Shown: in pieces, positions 1 through 6,276 of the stretch | Position numbering within the stretch: the stretch's first letter is position 1 | Layout: the number at the start of each line of letters is the position of its first letter | IMG/VR virus record: IMGVR_UViG_3300050821_010764 | Coordinates: 1-64,000 of that record | Origin: a virus | Reading direction: 5' to 3' (one strand) | DNA length: 64,000 bases | Made by a program: the position numbers and the translations under genes | The notes under the pieces: generated by a model | What the model was told of the DNA's origin: nothing | What the model saw: only the letters and a program-made list of their open reading frames with translations | Databases searched by the model: none

Positions 1-1
1 T

Positions 2-352
2 AATGAATTGGATGGCAGTATCCTGTCCTTTAGAGATAGCGATCCTAAATGGAGTTTTGCTAAGGTTGATGAGTTGGGTTTCGTTACAGAAGTGGCTGAA
101 AAGAAGCCTATTAGTGATATTGCGACGGTTGGTATTTACTATTTCAATCGTGGTAGAGAGTATGTTAAATACGCCGAACAAATGATTGAAAAAAACATTC
201 GTGTCAACAACGAGTTCTATGTTTGTCCGGTCTACAACGAATATGTGCAAGATAGTAAGAAAATCAAAACTCAAGATTGTAAAGCTATGTGGGGATTAGG
301 TACGCCAGATGATTTACAGTTTTTTCTCAAAAACTATGTAGTTAGGGGATAA
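2..352 (+). CDS. Sugar nucleotidyltransferase, C-terminal part (cut by window edge)
   Basis: This is the C-terminal 116 residues of a protein whose reading frame is open to the window edge, so the true start lies outside. The end motif MWGLGTPDDLQFFL and the preceding strand-rich stretch resemble the C-terminus of nucleotidyltransferases that make activated sugars (NTP + sugar-1-phosphate to NDP-sugar). The catalytic N-terminal GGxGxR part is missing, so activity cannot be judged. It is followed one base later by a methyltransferase/glycosyltransferase-like fusion, which suggests a glycan-modification operon. A TTG at position 8 is an internal Leu codon, not a start. Confidence 0.75.
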   Translation, partial: NELDGSILSFRDSDPKWSFAKVDELGFVTEVAEKKPISDIATVGIYYFNRGREYVKYAEQMIEKNIRVNNEFYVCPVYNEYVQDSKKIKTQDCKAMWGLGTPDDLQFFLKNYVVRG

Positions 353-353
353 C

Positions 354-1880
354 GTGTTTGATGGTAAATACTTAGATTGGAATCAAAAAAGAATCAAAGG
401 CATTATTGATTACTACGGTCATCAATTCATGTTCCAAAAAAGAGTGTTGGATTTAGGATGCGGTCATGCCGACATTAGCGGCGCCCTGTATCGATTGGGT
501 GCCGATGTGACGGCGGTGGATGCTCGACAAGATCATCTCAAAATAGTGGGTAAAAAATTTCCAGGTATCAAAACAGTCAAGGCAGACTTAGATCATACTT
601 TTCCGTTTTATGGGAAACAGTTTGATTTGATATTGGATTTAGACCTTATTTGCCATCTCAATGATTATGAAGCTCATCTTCGAGCCGTTTGTGCATCTGC
701 ATCTCATTTGATTTTAGAGACTACTGTTTGTGATTCTAATGATCCATACAAATGCATCAAAGTTACAGAGAACAAAAATATCTACGATTTATCAGTGAAC
801 GGCGTGAGTAGCCGACCTACGGCAGCCGCTATTGAAAGAGTCTTGAAAGAATGTGGATTTACTTTCAGAAGAAACGATAACGTCAGATTCAATTCGGGTC
901 CTTATGTATATGATTGGCAGGCGCAGAATAATGATCGCTGCGATGTTAATAAAAGAAGAATTTGGTTCGCTATTAAAGATAGTAGTCAGCACGTAGCTAT
1001 CTTTGTTCCCCGTAATGCTCCGCAAGAGCCAGCGCCCGTACAGAATACAATTCAAAACACTCAACTTCCAGTTAAGCCTAGCCCCGACCCCAGACTGTCT
1101 AATCTCTCATTATCTAATCTCCCAGTGAAAACTGTTGGTCTAACTAAAAAAGTTAAAACTGCTCTTTGTATTTCTGGACATCTTAGAACGTTTGAAGAGA
1201 ACTATCGCAGTGTTAAAGAAAACATTTTAGATGTTTTAGATTGTGATGTTTTCATTCATACTTGGGATATTTTAGGATTGTCCTATCGCTTCACCGATGC
1301 CGACTTACATGTAACAGAAACTAATCTGTTGTTACCGAAGATTTATCAGCTTTATAATCCTAAAAAAATAATTGTGGAGAAAACTAAGACTTTTGCGGTT
1401 AAACCAATTATGCAACAGAGATTGATTGACCACCGAGATATACCTGGTATTCTTTCCATGTATTACAAAGTAGAAGTTTGTAATGATTTGAAGAAAGAGT
1501 ATGAACAGGAGAACAACTTTATTTATGATTGTGTTATTAGGTTTAGAGGAGATTTATACGTAGAACATCCTATCCCAATAGATGATCGAACCAGTTTTAA
1601 TAATTTGTTTTTACCCTCTTATGGTAATTTTGGTGGAGCTTGTGATCAATTTGCTTTCGGCGGTTCTGCCGTGATGGATAAATATTCCTCCATATATTCC
1701 AACCTAGAAAGACACCTACATGCAGGAGCCCCTTTTCATCCTGAAAAATTACTACTATATCATATTGAGAGTCAAGGATTACCAATAGCTAAGGTGAATT
1801 TTAAGTATGTTATCAAGCGAGCCAACGGTTTGGTACAAGATAACATGCTTTTGGAAAGAGCTTTAGGAATGATAAGATGA
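354..1880 (+). CDS. SAM methyltransferase fused to glycosyltransferase-like domain
   Basis: A 508-residue two-domain protein that starts with GTG, preceded by TAGGGG. Residues about 25-150 form a class I SAM-dependent methyltransferase; the SAM loop VLDLGCGHADISG and the acidic AVDA strand end are visible. A Pro-rich linker (about 225-260) leads to a second domain at about 264-508 with CISGHLR, DVFIHTWD and RFRGDLY motifs. That second domain is repeated as the whole of the next gene, so it is a duplicated module. I read it as glycosyltransferase-like from the motifs and the neighbouring nucleotidyltransferase; the substrate (surface glycan or modified base) is unknown. Methyltransferase call strong, second-domain call moderate. 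Confidence 0.8.
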   Translation: MFDGKYLDWNQKRIKGIIDYYGHQFMFQKRVLDLGCGHADISGALYRLGADVTAVDARQDHLKIVGKKFPGIKTVKADLDHTFPFYGKQFDLILDLDLICHLNDYEAHLRAVCASASHLILETTVCDSNDPYKCIKVTENKNIYDLSVNGVSSRPTAAAIERVLKECGFTFRRNDNVRFNSGPYVYDWQAQNNDRCDVNKRRIWFAIKDSSQHVAIFVPRNAPQEPAPVQNTIQNTQLPVKPSPDPRLSNLSLSNLPVKTVGLTKKVKTALCISGHLRTFEENYRSVKENILDVLDCDVFIHTWDILGLSYRFTDADLHVTETNLLLPKIYQLYNPKKIIVEKTKTFAVKPIMQQRLIDHRDIPGILSMYYKVEVCNDLKKEYEQENNFIYDCVIRFRGDLYVEHPIPIDDRTSFNNLFLPSYGNFGGACDQFAFGGSAVMDKYSSIYSNLERHLHAGAPFHPEKLLLYHIESQGLPIAKVNFKYVIKRANGLVQDNMLLERALGMIR

Positions 1881-2563
1881 AAATTGCAGTGTGTTTGTCG
1901 GGACATCTAAGACAGTTTGAGCAAACTTTGCCCACTCTTCATTTTTATTTGCTTAGAAACTATGACTGTGATATCTTTCTTTCTACCTGGGATAAAATGG
2001 GATATGCTTGCAGGTATAAAACTGATCAAAGACAAGATACTACTTCTCATTATTTAACTCAAATAGAACAGCATCTTAAGCCTAAGAAAATGGTAGTAGA
2101 AGACTCTAATTTTGTGGAAGAGTTAATCCATCAGGGAAACGAATATGCACCGCATTTGCGTAACGAACCCAAACATGTGGGACACATGGCAAGCATGTTT
2201 TACAAGATATATGCGGCTAATGAGCTAAGAAAAAGATACGAACTGGAAAGCGGTATTAAATACGATTGGATTGTTAGGTGCCGTCCTGATTTGATGTTTC
2301 ACCAAGCAGTGAGCCTTCCAACCATTCAAAAAGATAAGGTAATTTATCTACCCAAATCTCAATGTTCTCCTGGATGGTTTAACGATCAGTTTGCTATTGC
2401 TTTACCATCTGATATGGATTTGTATTCCTCTTTCTTTTTTCATATGCCAGAATATTTTAAAGCCAGAAACGAATTCTATCCTGAGAAGTTTATGGATTGG
2501 AGTTTAAAGAAGAAGGGATTAATCCCTGAAATGTTAGATGTTCACTTTGCTATCCATAGGTAA
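1877..2563 (+). CDS. Glycosyltransferase-like protein, paralog of the preceding C-terminal domain
   Basis: A 228-residue protein whose ATG overlaps the previous stop (ATGA), indicating translational coupling. It carries the same ordered motifs as residues 264-508 of its neighbour: CLSGHLRQFE, DIFLSTWD, FYKIYAANELRKRY, RCRPDLM, NDQFAIA and FYPEKF. The two therefore arose by tandem duplication followed by fusion (or fission) of one copy. By context with a nucleotidyltransferase and a methyltransferase it probably acts on sugars, but no DxD metal motif typical of GT-A enzymes is clear, so the enzymatic call stays tentative. Confidence 0.75.
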   Translation: MKIAVCLSGHLRQFEQTLPTLHFYLLRNYDCDIFLSTWDKMGYACRYKTDQRQDTTSHYLTQIEQHLKPKKMVVEDSNFVEELIHQGNEYAPHLRNEPKHVGHMASMFYKIYAANELRKRYELESGIKYDWIVRCRPDLMFHQAVSLPTIQKDKVIYLPKSQCSPGWFNDQFAIALPSDMDLYSSFFFHMPEYFKARNEFYPEKFMDWSLKKKGLIPEMLDVHFAIHR

Positions 2564-2568
2564 TCATT

Positions 2569-3012
2569 ATGTCATACAGCGATAAAGTAATAGATCATGC
2601 AGAAAATCCTAGAAACGTAGGTACGTTGGATAAAAACGATCCTAACGTAGGAACAGGTTTGGTCGGTGCGCCGGCTTGTGGTGACGTCATGCGTCTGCAA
2701 ATCAAAGTTGACCCTGAGACCCAGCTCATTACCGATGCCAAATTCAAAACCTTTGGCTGCGGTTCTGCTATTGCTGCGTCTTCTCTAGCTACAGAATGGA
2801 TTAAAGGAAAATCTATTGAAGAAGCTGAAGCTATTCAAAACTCTCAGCTCGTAGAGGAACTATGTTTACCGCCAGTCAAAATTCATTGCTCGGTTCTCGC
2901 CGAGGATGCTATTAAGTCAGCCATTGCTGATTTTCGACAGAAAAGAGCTGCCCATGAGCAACGAGCCCAAGAAGCAAATACAGTTCCCAGTGTGGAATCT
3001 GGAAACGGATGA
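2569..3012 (+). CDS. iscU: IscU-type iron-sulfur cluster scaffold
   Basis: A 147-residue IscU/NifU-N family protein. IscU is the scaffold on which [2Fe-2S] and [4Fe-4S] clusters are assembled from cysteine sulfur and iron before transfer to apoproteins. All ligands are visible at the expected spacing: Cys37 and Asp39 in GAPACGD, Cys64 in FGCGSAIAASS, and His106-Cys107 in PPVKIHCSVLAED. The family is normally about 128 residues; here about 20 extra residues at the C-terminus overlap the next gene. No IscS or HscA is in the window, so the host desulfurase would be needed. Candidate clients here are NadA at 10.4 kb and the Fe-S nuclease at 43.1 kb. The identity is secure. Confidence 0.95.
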   Translation: MSYSDKVIDHAENPRNVGTLDKNDPNVGTGLVGAPACGDVMRLQIKVDPETQLITDAKFKTFGCGSAIAASSLATEWIKGKSIEEAEAIQNSQLVEELCLPPVKIHCSVLAEDAIKSAIADFRQKRAAHEQRAQEANTVPSVESGNG

Positions 3013-3151
3013 AATGGAAGAACTGACCATGGATGAACAGGATTACCTAGATATGGTCGAGTGTGAAGAAAAACACACTAAAGAATTAGAGGAAAGGCGC
3101 AAAAGCCGCCGAGAAGAGGAACATCGTGCTATGCGATATGATCGAGACTGA
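2954..3151 (+). CDS. Small charged protein, unknown function
   Basis: A 65-residue protein, very acidic in the middle and basic at the end (EERRKSRREEEHRAMRYDRD). The start is ATG 2954, preceded by AAAAGAG, and lies inside the 3' end of iscU in another frame with a 59-base overlap. An upstream in-frame ATG at 2906 is less likely because it would deepen the overlap. It has no recognisable domain. The C-terminal half looks like a single charged helix. Confidence 0.65.
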   Translation: MSNEPKKQIQFPVWNLETDEMEELTMDEQDYLDMVECEEKHTKELEERRKSRREEEHRAMRYDRD

Positions 3152-3242
3152 TGGAGGTCGTTATGTTGCCTATGCTGCTATGTGGGTCATCATTTTGACT
3201 CTACTATATATTAGACATTTAGTTATCCATGAACAAGCTTAG
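3138..3242 (+). CDS. Single-pass membrane microprotein (34 aa)
   Basis: A short frame starting at ATG 3138 and ending with TAG at 3240. It encodes an N-terminal polar segment (MIETDGG), one clear hydrophobic segment (YAAMWVIILTLLYI) and a short basic/polar tail. It fills the only gap between the flanking genes and overlaps both (14 bases with the gene before, 14 with the gene after), which fits translational coupling. No homolog is recognised and it is too short for a firm call. Confidence 0.4.
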   Translation: MIETDGGRYVAYAAMWVIILTLLYIRHLVIHEQA

Positions 3243-3759
3243 ATTCAGATTGTTGCAAAAACTAGCCCAAGCAACACCTGCCCAACCGGCGCAGCCCACT
3301 ACCACGCCTATTACAGTCCCAGCTCCGCCTGCTTTACCAGGTATTTTATCAGCCAATTTAGCAACGGGTTATAATAGCGCCACAATTCCTTTATTGATGG
3401 GGTTGGTTCAGAAATTACATGAAGCTTTACATTATGCTAGTAATGGTAAAGATAATTTTCAGAAGATCATCGATAACAATTTAGATTTAAGTGGCGCGAT
3501 TCCAGATGTCAAAAATGTAGGCGGAATAGCCAAGAAAGTTTATATTACTTTCTTTAATGGTAGAAATCCATTTACATCCAAAGTAGCTGCCAATATCATT
3601 AGAAATTGGGGAGATTCAATTATTAATAGCCCAGAATATAGTAATTTATCTCAAATCAAACCAACCAGTCCATTATCCATTAAGTTGCAAGGTAATCTAA
3701 AACCTTTACTTTTAGACTATATTAATCAGATTAAACAGCAAAATCCAGCTACTCCGTAA
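3229..3759 (+). CDS. Hypothetical protein with Pro/Thr linker
   Basis: A 176-residue protein. The N-terminal basic amphipathic stretch (MNKLRFRLLQKLAQ) is followed by a low-complexity linker of Ala, Pro and Thr (about residues 15-38), then a mixed helical domain. Similar 'KLAQ + linker' beginnings occur in other probable virion proteins of this window (17.1, 22.6, 61.1 and 62.7 kb), so a structural role is possible. No family is recognised. Confidence 0.8.
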   Translation: MNKLRFRLLQKLAQATPAQPAQPTTTPITVPAPPALPGILSANLATGYNSATIPLLMGLVQKLHEALHYASNGKDNFQKIIDNNLDLSGAIPDVKNVGGIAKKVYITFFNGRNPFTSKVAANIIRNWGDSIINSPEYSNLSQIKPTSPLSIKLQGNLKPLLLDYINQIKQQNPATP

Positions 3760-3775
3760 GTTATATTCATTCGAT

Positions 3776-4564
3776 ATGTCTAATCTTAAACTTAAAGACA
3801 GGATCGCTTCCTATCAGGAGGCGTCTGACCATAAACTGCTCAATCGAATTCCCCTGATAATTTCTATCAATGGGCGAAGCTTTGCTAGGGCTACCGAGCT
3901 ATTAGACAAACCGTATTGTCCTAAATTCGCTGAGTGCATTCTATCCACTACTTTGAGAATGTGCAACGAGATTGAAGGTGCCCTCTTTGCTTATCAGCAC
4001 AACGATGAAATTGTTGTTGTAGCTCGTAATGATCAAAGTATTGAGACGGCACCATGGTACAATAACAACCTGCAAAAAATTTGCTCTGTTACTTCCTCCA
4101 TTGCTACCCTACACTTCAATAACTGTGCCAGTACCATTGATTTGAGTATGCAGGGTGAACCCGTTTTTACCTCTCAAGTTTTTGTAGTGCCTAATATTGG
4201 AGAAGCCATTAATGTAATGGTACACAAACAACAATCTAATTTTCACACCTCTATCCAATGTGCAACACTTTATGAGCTATTGAAAAAATATGACAAAAAC
4301 ACCATTAAAGAAATGCTAAATGGTTTGAGTGTAGACGAAAAGATCGAGTTGCTTAAACAAGAGTGTAGTATTGATTTCAATAGCTATCCCGTTCATTTTA
4401 GAAAGGGCGCGGCTTGCTATAAGGTTCCTAAGATAGTTAGCGATGGAACCATGAAGAATAAATGGCTTGTTAATGGCGAGTTGCCAATTTTTACTCAAGA
4501 CCAGTCCTTCTTGTCTAATATTTTCAAGAATGGAGCAGATATTTTTCGAAAGGAAAACCTATGA
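3776..4564 (+). CDS. Thg1-like 3'-5' nucleotidyltransferase (tRNA-His guanylyltransferase superfamily)
   Basis: A 262-residue member of the Thg1/Thg1-like superfamily, enzymes that add nucleotides to the 5' end of tRNAs in the reverse (3'-5') direction. Family landmarks in order: the ISINGRSFARA strand-turn-helix (DGRxFHRF in cellular Thg1), FAYQHNDE (second metal Asp77-Glu78), and FNSYPVHFRKGAACYK (YNxxPxxxRKG). The first metal-binding Asp is Asn32 here, so either the metal site differs or catalysis is impaired. The gene lies 0.6 kb before a tRNA-Thr array whose members all carry acceptor-stem mismatches, which makes a tRNA repair or editing role attractive but unproven. The start ATG is preceded by a TTATATT box rather than a Shine-Dalgarno. 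Confidence 0.8.
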   Translation: MSNLKLKDRIASYQEASDHKLLNRIPLIISINGRSFARATELLDKPYCPKFAECILSTTLRMCNEIEGALFAYQHNDEIVVVARNDQSIETAPWYNNNLQKICSVTSSIATLHFNNCASTIDLSMQGEPVFTSQVFVVPNIGEAINVMVHKQQSNFHTSIQCATLYELLKKYDKNTIKEMLNGLSVDEKIELLKQECSIDFNSYPVHFRKGAACYKVPKIVSDGTMKNKWLVNGELPIFTQDQSFLSNIFKNGADIFRKENL

Positions 4565-4947
4565 AAATGCCGTATGCTGAAATAACAATGTATTCTGGAA
4601 TGTGTCATCTAGATCCTCAAGTCGAATTGACTGAAGAACAGTCTATCGAGATAGAAAACAAACTAGCTCAGTTAAAAGATCCATTTACTGGACAGAGATA
4701 TTATGGAACTGGTGTACTAAGTCCCACAAGTTATATGGTTGTTTTTCCGGAAAACATTATAGTTAATGTTTCCGATAGGGGACATGTTCGGATCAGTACG
4801 GAAGTTTCGGATGTAGAATATCAAGATACCGTTGAACTGCATGCTTATCTGAAAGAATTGTTGGCACCAGCGCTTGCTAAACATCAAGACGATGCTAAAA
4901 AGGCTATGGACGAGTACTATGAAAAAATGCTTCGACCAACCGAATAA
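4561..4947 (+). CDS. Hypothetical protein
   Basis: A 128-residue acidic protein coupled to the Thg1-like gene by an ATGA overlap. It appears alpha/beta (strands around VVFPENIIVNV and HVRISTE) with a charged C-terminal helix. No family is recognised. The coupling suggests it is co-expressed with, and may assist, the Thg1-like protein. Confidence 0.75.
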   Translation: MKMPYAEITMYSGMCHLDPQVELTEEQSIEIENKLAQLKDPFTGQRYYGTGVLSPTSYMVVFPENIIVNVSDRGHVRISTEVSDVEYQDTVELHAYLKELLAPALAKHQDDAKKAMDEYYEKMLRPTE

Positions 4948-5071
4948 AAATCGTTATAATACTCAAAGAGATGCTGAAACGGCAATCTTATTGTCTGACA
5001 ATAAAGACCTTAGAATTTATCAATGTGAGTCATGTAAAGGTTGGCACCTGACCTCTAGCCCGCAAAATTAA
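4919..5071 (+). CDS. Small zinc-ribbon-like protein
   Basis: A 50-residue protein of a type common in phages: a basic N-terminus, a 'YNTQRDAETAI' helix, and a C-terminal YQCESCKGWHLTS knuckle with a CxxC and a His that could bind zinc. The start ATG 4919 lies inside the previous gene's 3' end (29-base overlap); a further upstream ATG (4874) is less likely. The function is unknown, probably nucleic-acid or protein binding. Confidence 0.65.
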   Translation: MKKCFDQPNKNRYNTQRDAETAILLSDNKDLRIYQCESCKGWHLTSSPQN

Positions 5072-5085
5072 AAATTAGCTCAGGC

Positions 5086-5113
5086 TTGACATCTGGTAAT
5101 AAGTGGATATAAT
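5086..5113 (+). promoter_or_regulatory. Consensus sigma70 promoter for the tRNA/tmRNA cluster
   Basis: A perfect -35 (TTGACA, 5086-5091) and a perfect -10 (TATAAT, 5108-5113) separated by 16 bases. The expected start at about 5120 lies only a few bases before tRNA-Thr(UGU). This is the best host-type promoter seen in the window, so the cluster can be transcribed by unmodified host RNA polymerase, probably early. Confidence 0.85.
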
Positions 5114-5125
5114 AAGACTGAGTAA

Positions 5126-5199
5126 GCTAGCTTAGTATAACGGTATTATATCGCCCTTGTAACGCGATGAACCGGGTTCGACTCCCGGCGCTAGCTCCA
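5126..5199 (+). tRNA. tRNA-Thr (anticodon UGU)
   Basis: A cloverleaf with a 3' CCA encoded. The acceptor pairs GCTAGC with GCTAGC (pair 7-66 is a T/C mismatch), the T-arm is CCGGG-TTCGACT-CCCGG, and the anticodon loop CTTGTAA gives UGU (reads ACA). The top pair of the anticodon stem (31-39) is a C/C mismatch. Discriminator is U. Confidence 0.9.
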
Positions 5200-5205
5200 A
5201 AACAC

Positions 5206-5279
5206 GCTGATGTAGTATATCGGTATTATTCATCTTTGGTAAAGATGAGAATCGAGTTCAACTCTCGACTTCAGCTCCA
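5206..5279 (+). tRNA. tRNA-Thr (anticodon GGU)
   Basis: A cloverleaf with CCA encoded, 6 bases after the first tRNA. The anticodon stem CATCT/AGATG is fully paired; the loop TTGGTAA gives GGU (reads ACC and ACU). The acceptor GCTGATG/CTTCAGC has a T6-T67 mismatch. Discriminator is U. Confidence 0.9.
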
Positions 5280-5284
5280 AGTAA

Positions 5285-5359
5285 GCCCATTTAGTTCAGT
5301 GGTAGAACACCTCACTAGTAACGAGGATGTCATCGGTTCGATTCCGATATAGGGCTCCA
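5285..5359 (+). tRNA. tRNA-Thr (anticodon AGU)
   Basis: A cloverleaf with CCA encoded. D-arm GTTC/GAAC and T-arm ATCGG-TTCGATT-CCGAT are intact. The loop CTAGTAA gives AGU (reads ACU; more codons if A34 is made inosine). Acceptor mismatches sit at 5-68 (A/A) and 6-67 (T/T), and an A/C at 31-39. Discriminator is U. Confidence 0.85.
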
Positions 5360-5437
5360 CATAACCATAGATTCAACTACAACGCTTGAGGGTGGCGCGA
5401 GTGGTGGGATGAACAAAAAACAAGTAACCTTCATTAA

Positions 5438-5511
5438 GCTGATGTCATATAGTGGCATTATGTCTCCTTCGTAACGAGATCACGTGAGTTCGATTCTCAC
5501 CTTCAGCTCCA
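5438..5511 (+). tRNA. tRNA-Thr (anticodon CGU)
   Basis: A cloverleaf with CCA encoded. The loop TTCGTAA gives CGU (reads ACG); T-arm GTGAG-TTCGATT-CTCAC is perfect. It has a T6-T67 acceptor mismatch and a C/C at 31-39; the D-stem is weak (ATAT/TTAT). It completes the set of four isoacceptors. The 78-base spacer before it shows no gene. Confidence 0.85.
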
Positions 5512-5545
5512 ATCCTAATATCGATTCTCGATGTTGGGATTTTTT
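5511..5545 (+). terminator. Intrinsic terminator/attenuator between tRNA-Thr and tmRNA
   Basis: Arms 5511-5524 and 5528-5541 pair over 14 positions (two G-U pairs), with loop TTC, followed by a T-run to 5545. It sits directly after tRNA-Thr(CGU), sharing the final A of its CCA, and two bases before the tmRNA. It may set the ratio of tRNA to tmRNA, or act as a processing signal. Confidence 0.75.
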
Positions 5546-5547
5546 AT

Positions 5548-5911
5548 GGGGATGACCCGGCTTCGACTGGGTAAATAATTGAGGAAATGATACAAGCCGA
5601 GGGTGTTTAGACTGCTTCCTCGTAAATCCGCAGTTAGACGAATAAATGCAAACGATAACGCATTTGCTCCATTGGCTCTAGCAGCCTGATGGATGTCCTT
5701 TGATGAGATATTTTTGGTAATCAAAAGGATATAAACCACTAAAGATAGGGTTAACAATGGCTACGGTTGTTAACCTGAAACAAACAGTAGATAGCCGGCA
5801 AGAGCGAGTATCAAGCAGAGTTGTCAATGACTCTAATATTGACTAAGCTTGTGAATGAGTTTTTTCCGTGACGTATCTAGGACTCGGGTTCGACTCCCGA
5901 CATCTCCACCA
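5548..5911 (+). ncRNA. ssrA: tmRNA (SsrA)
   Basis: A complete one-piece tmRNA of 364 nt. The tRNA-Ala-like ends pair (GGGGATG with CATCTCC, one G-U), the T-arm reads CGGG-TTCGACT-CCCG, and ACCA is encoded at the 3' end. The start region GACCCGGCTTCGACTGGGT and the GCCGAGGGTG segment match the family. The tag frame at 5648-5689 begins with the usual resume codon GCA and encodes ANDNAFAPLALAA, then TGA; the LALAA end is a typical degradation signal for ClpXP-type proteases. tmRNA frees stalled ribosomes and marks the truncated peptide. It needs SmpB, which is not visible here and may come from the host or elsewhere in the phage. A reverse-strand frame over this region is a shadow. Confidence 0.96.
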
Positions 5912-5916
5912 AATAA

Positions 5917-6276
5917 ATGAATAAAGTATATGCCGTTGGTTGTCTACAACTAGACACCGCAGAAAATGCCAGGCGCATTATCCTACAAGACCGTTTATGG
6001 TCTCTCTATGCCAAATTCGAAGACGCTGAAAAATGCATCCTAGAAAATCATGGTGACATCTTTGAGTACTCTTTTACCCATGCCCTAATTGAAGAAGTAC
6101 TGGTTATTGATCCGAGTATCCCTTTTGTAGAAGGAGAATCGGCTGAATATCCGCCTAAAGAATGGTGGTATCAAGCTGATTACTCTGTCATCACAGAAGA
6201 AGTTCGTGATCCTCTTGTTACTAAAGTAGATAAACCTAAGTGCCTGGATCGGACTTGTTGTTTCTGGGTTAGCTAA
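5917..6276 (+). CDS. Hypothetical protein
   Basis: A 119-residue acidic protein beginning five bases after the tmRNA end. The pattern (a strand, then 'FEDAEKCILENHGDIFEYSFTHALIEEV') is like small phage proteins of unknown role that report or bind host factors, but no family can be named. Its stop abuts the stop of the convergent lysin gene with no space for a terminator. Confidence 0.75.
   Translation: MNKVYAVGCLQLDTAENARRIILQDRLWSLYAKFEDAEKCILENHGDIFEYSFTHALIEEVLVIDPSIPFVEGESAEYPPKEWWYQADYSVITEEVRDPLVTKVDKPKCLDRTCCFWVS

Noticed and set aside
5360-5437. A fifth tRNA between tRNA-Thr(AGU) and tRNA-Thr(CGU)
   Set aside because: The spacer has a T-arm-like scrap (ATTCAACTACAACGC) but no acceptor pairing and no anticodon arm. 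At most a remnant.
5515-5757. Minus-strand 80-residue frame
   Set aside because: It lies over the tmRNA and terminator; no Shine-Dalgarno or family. A shadow.
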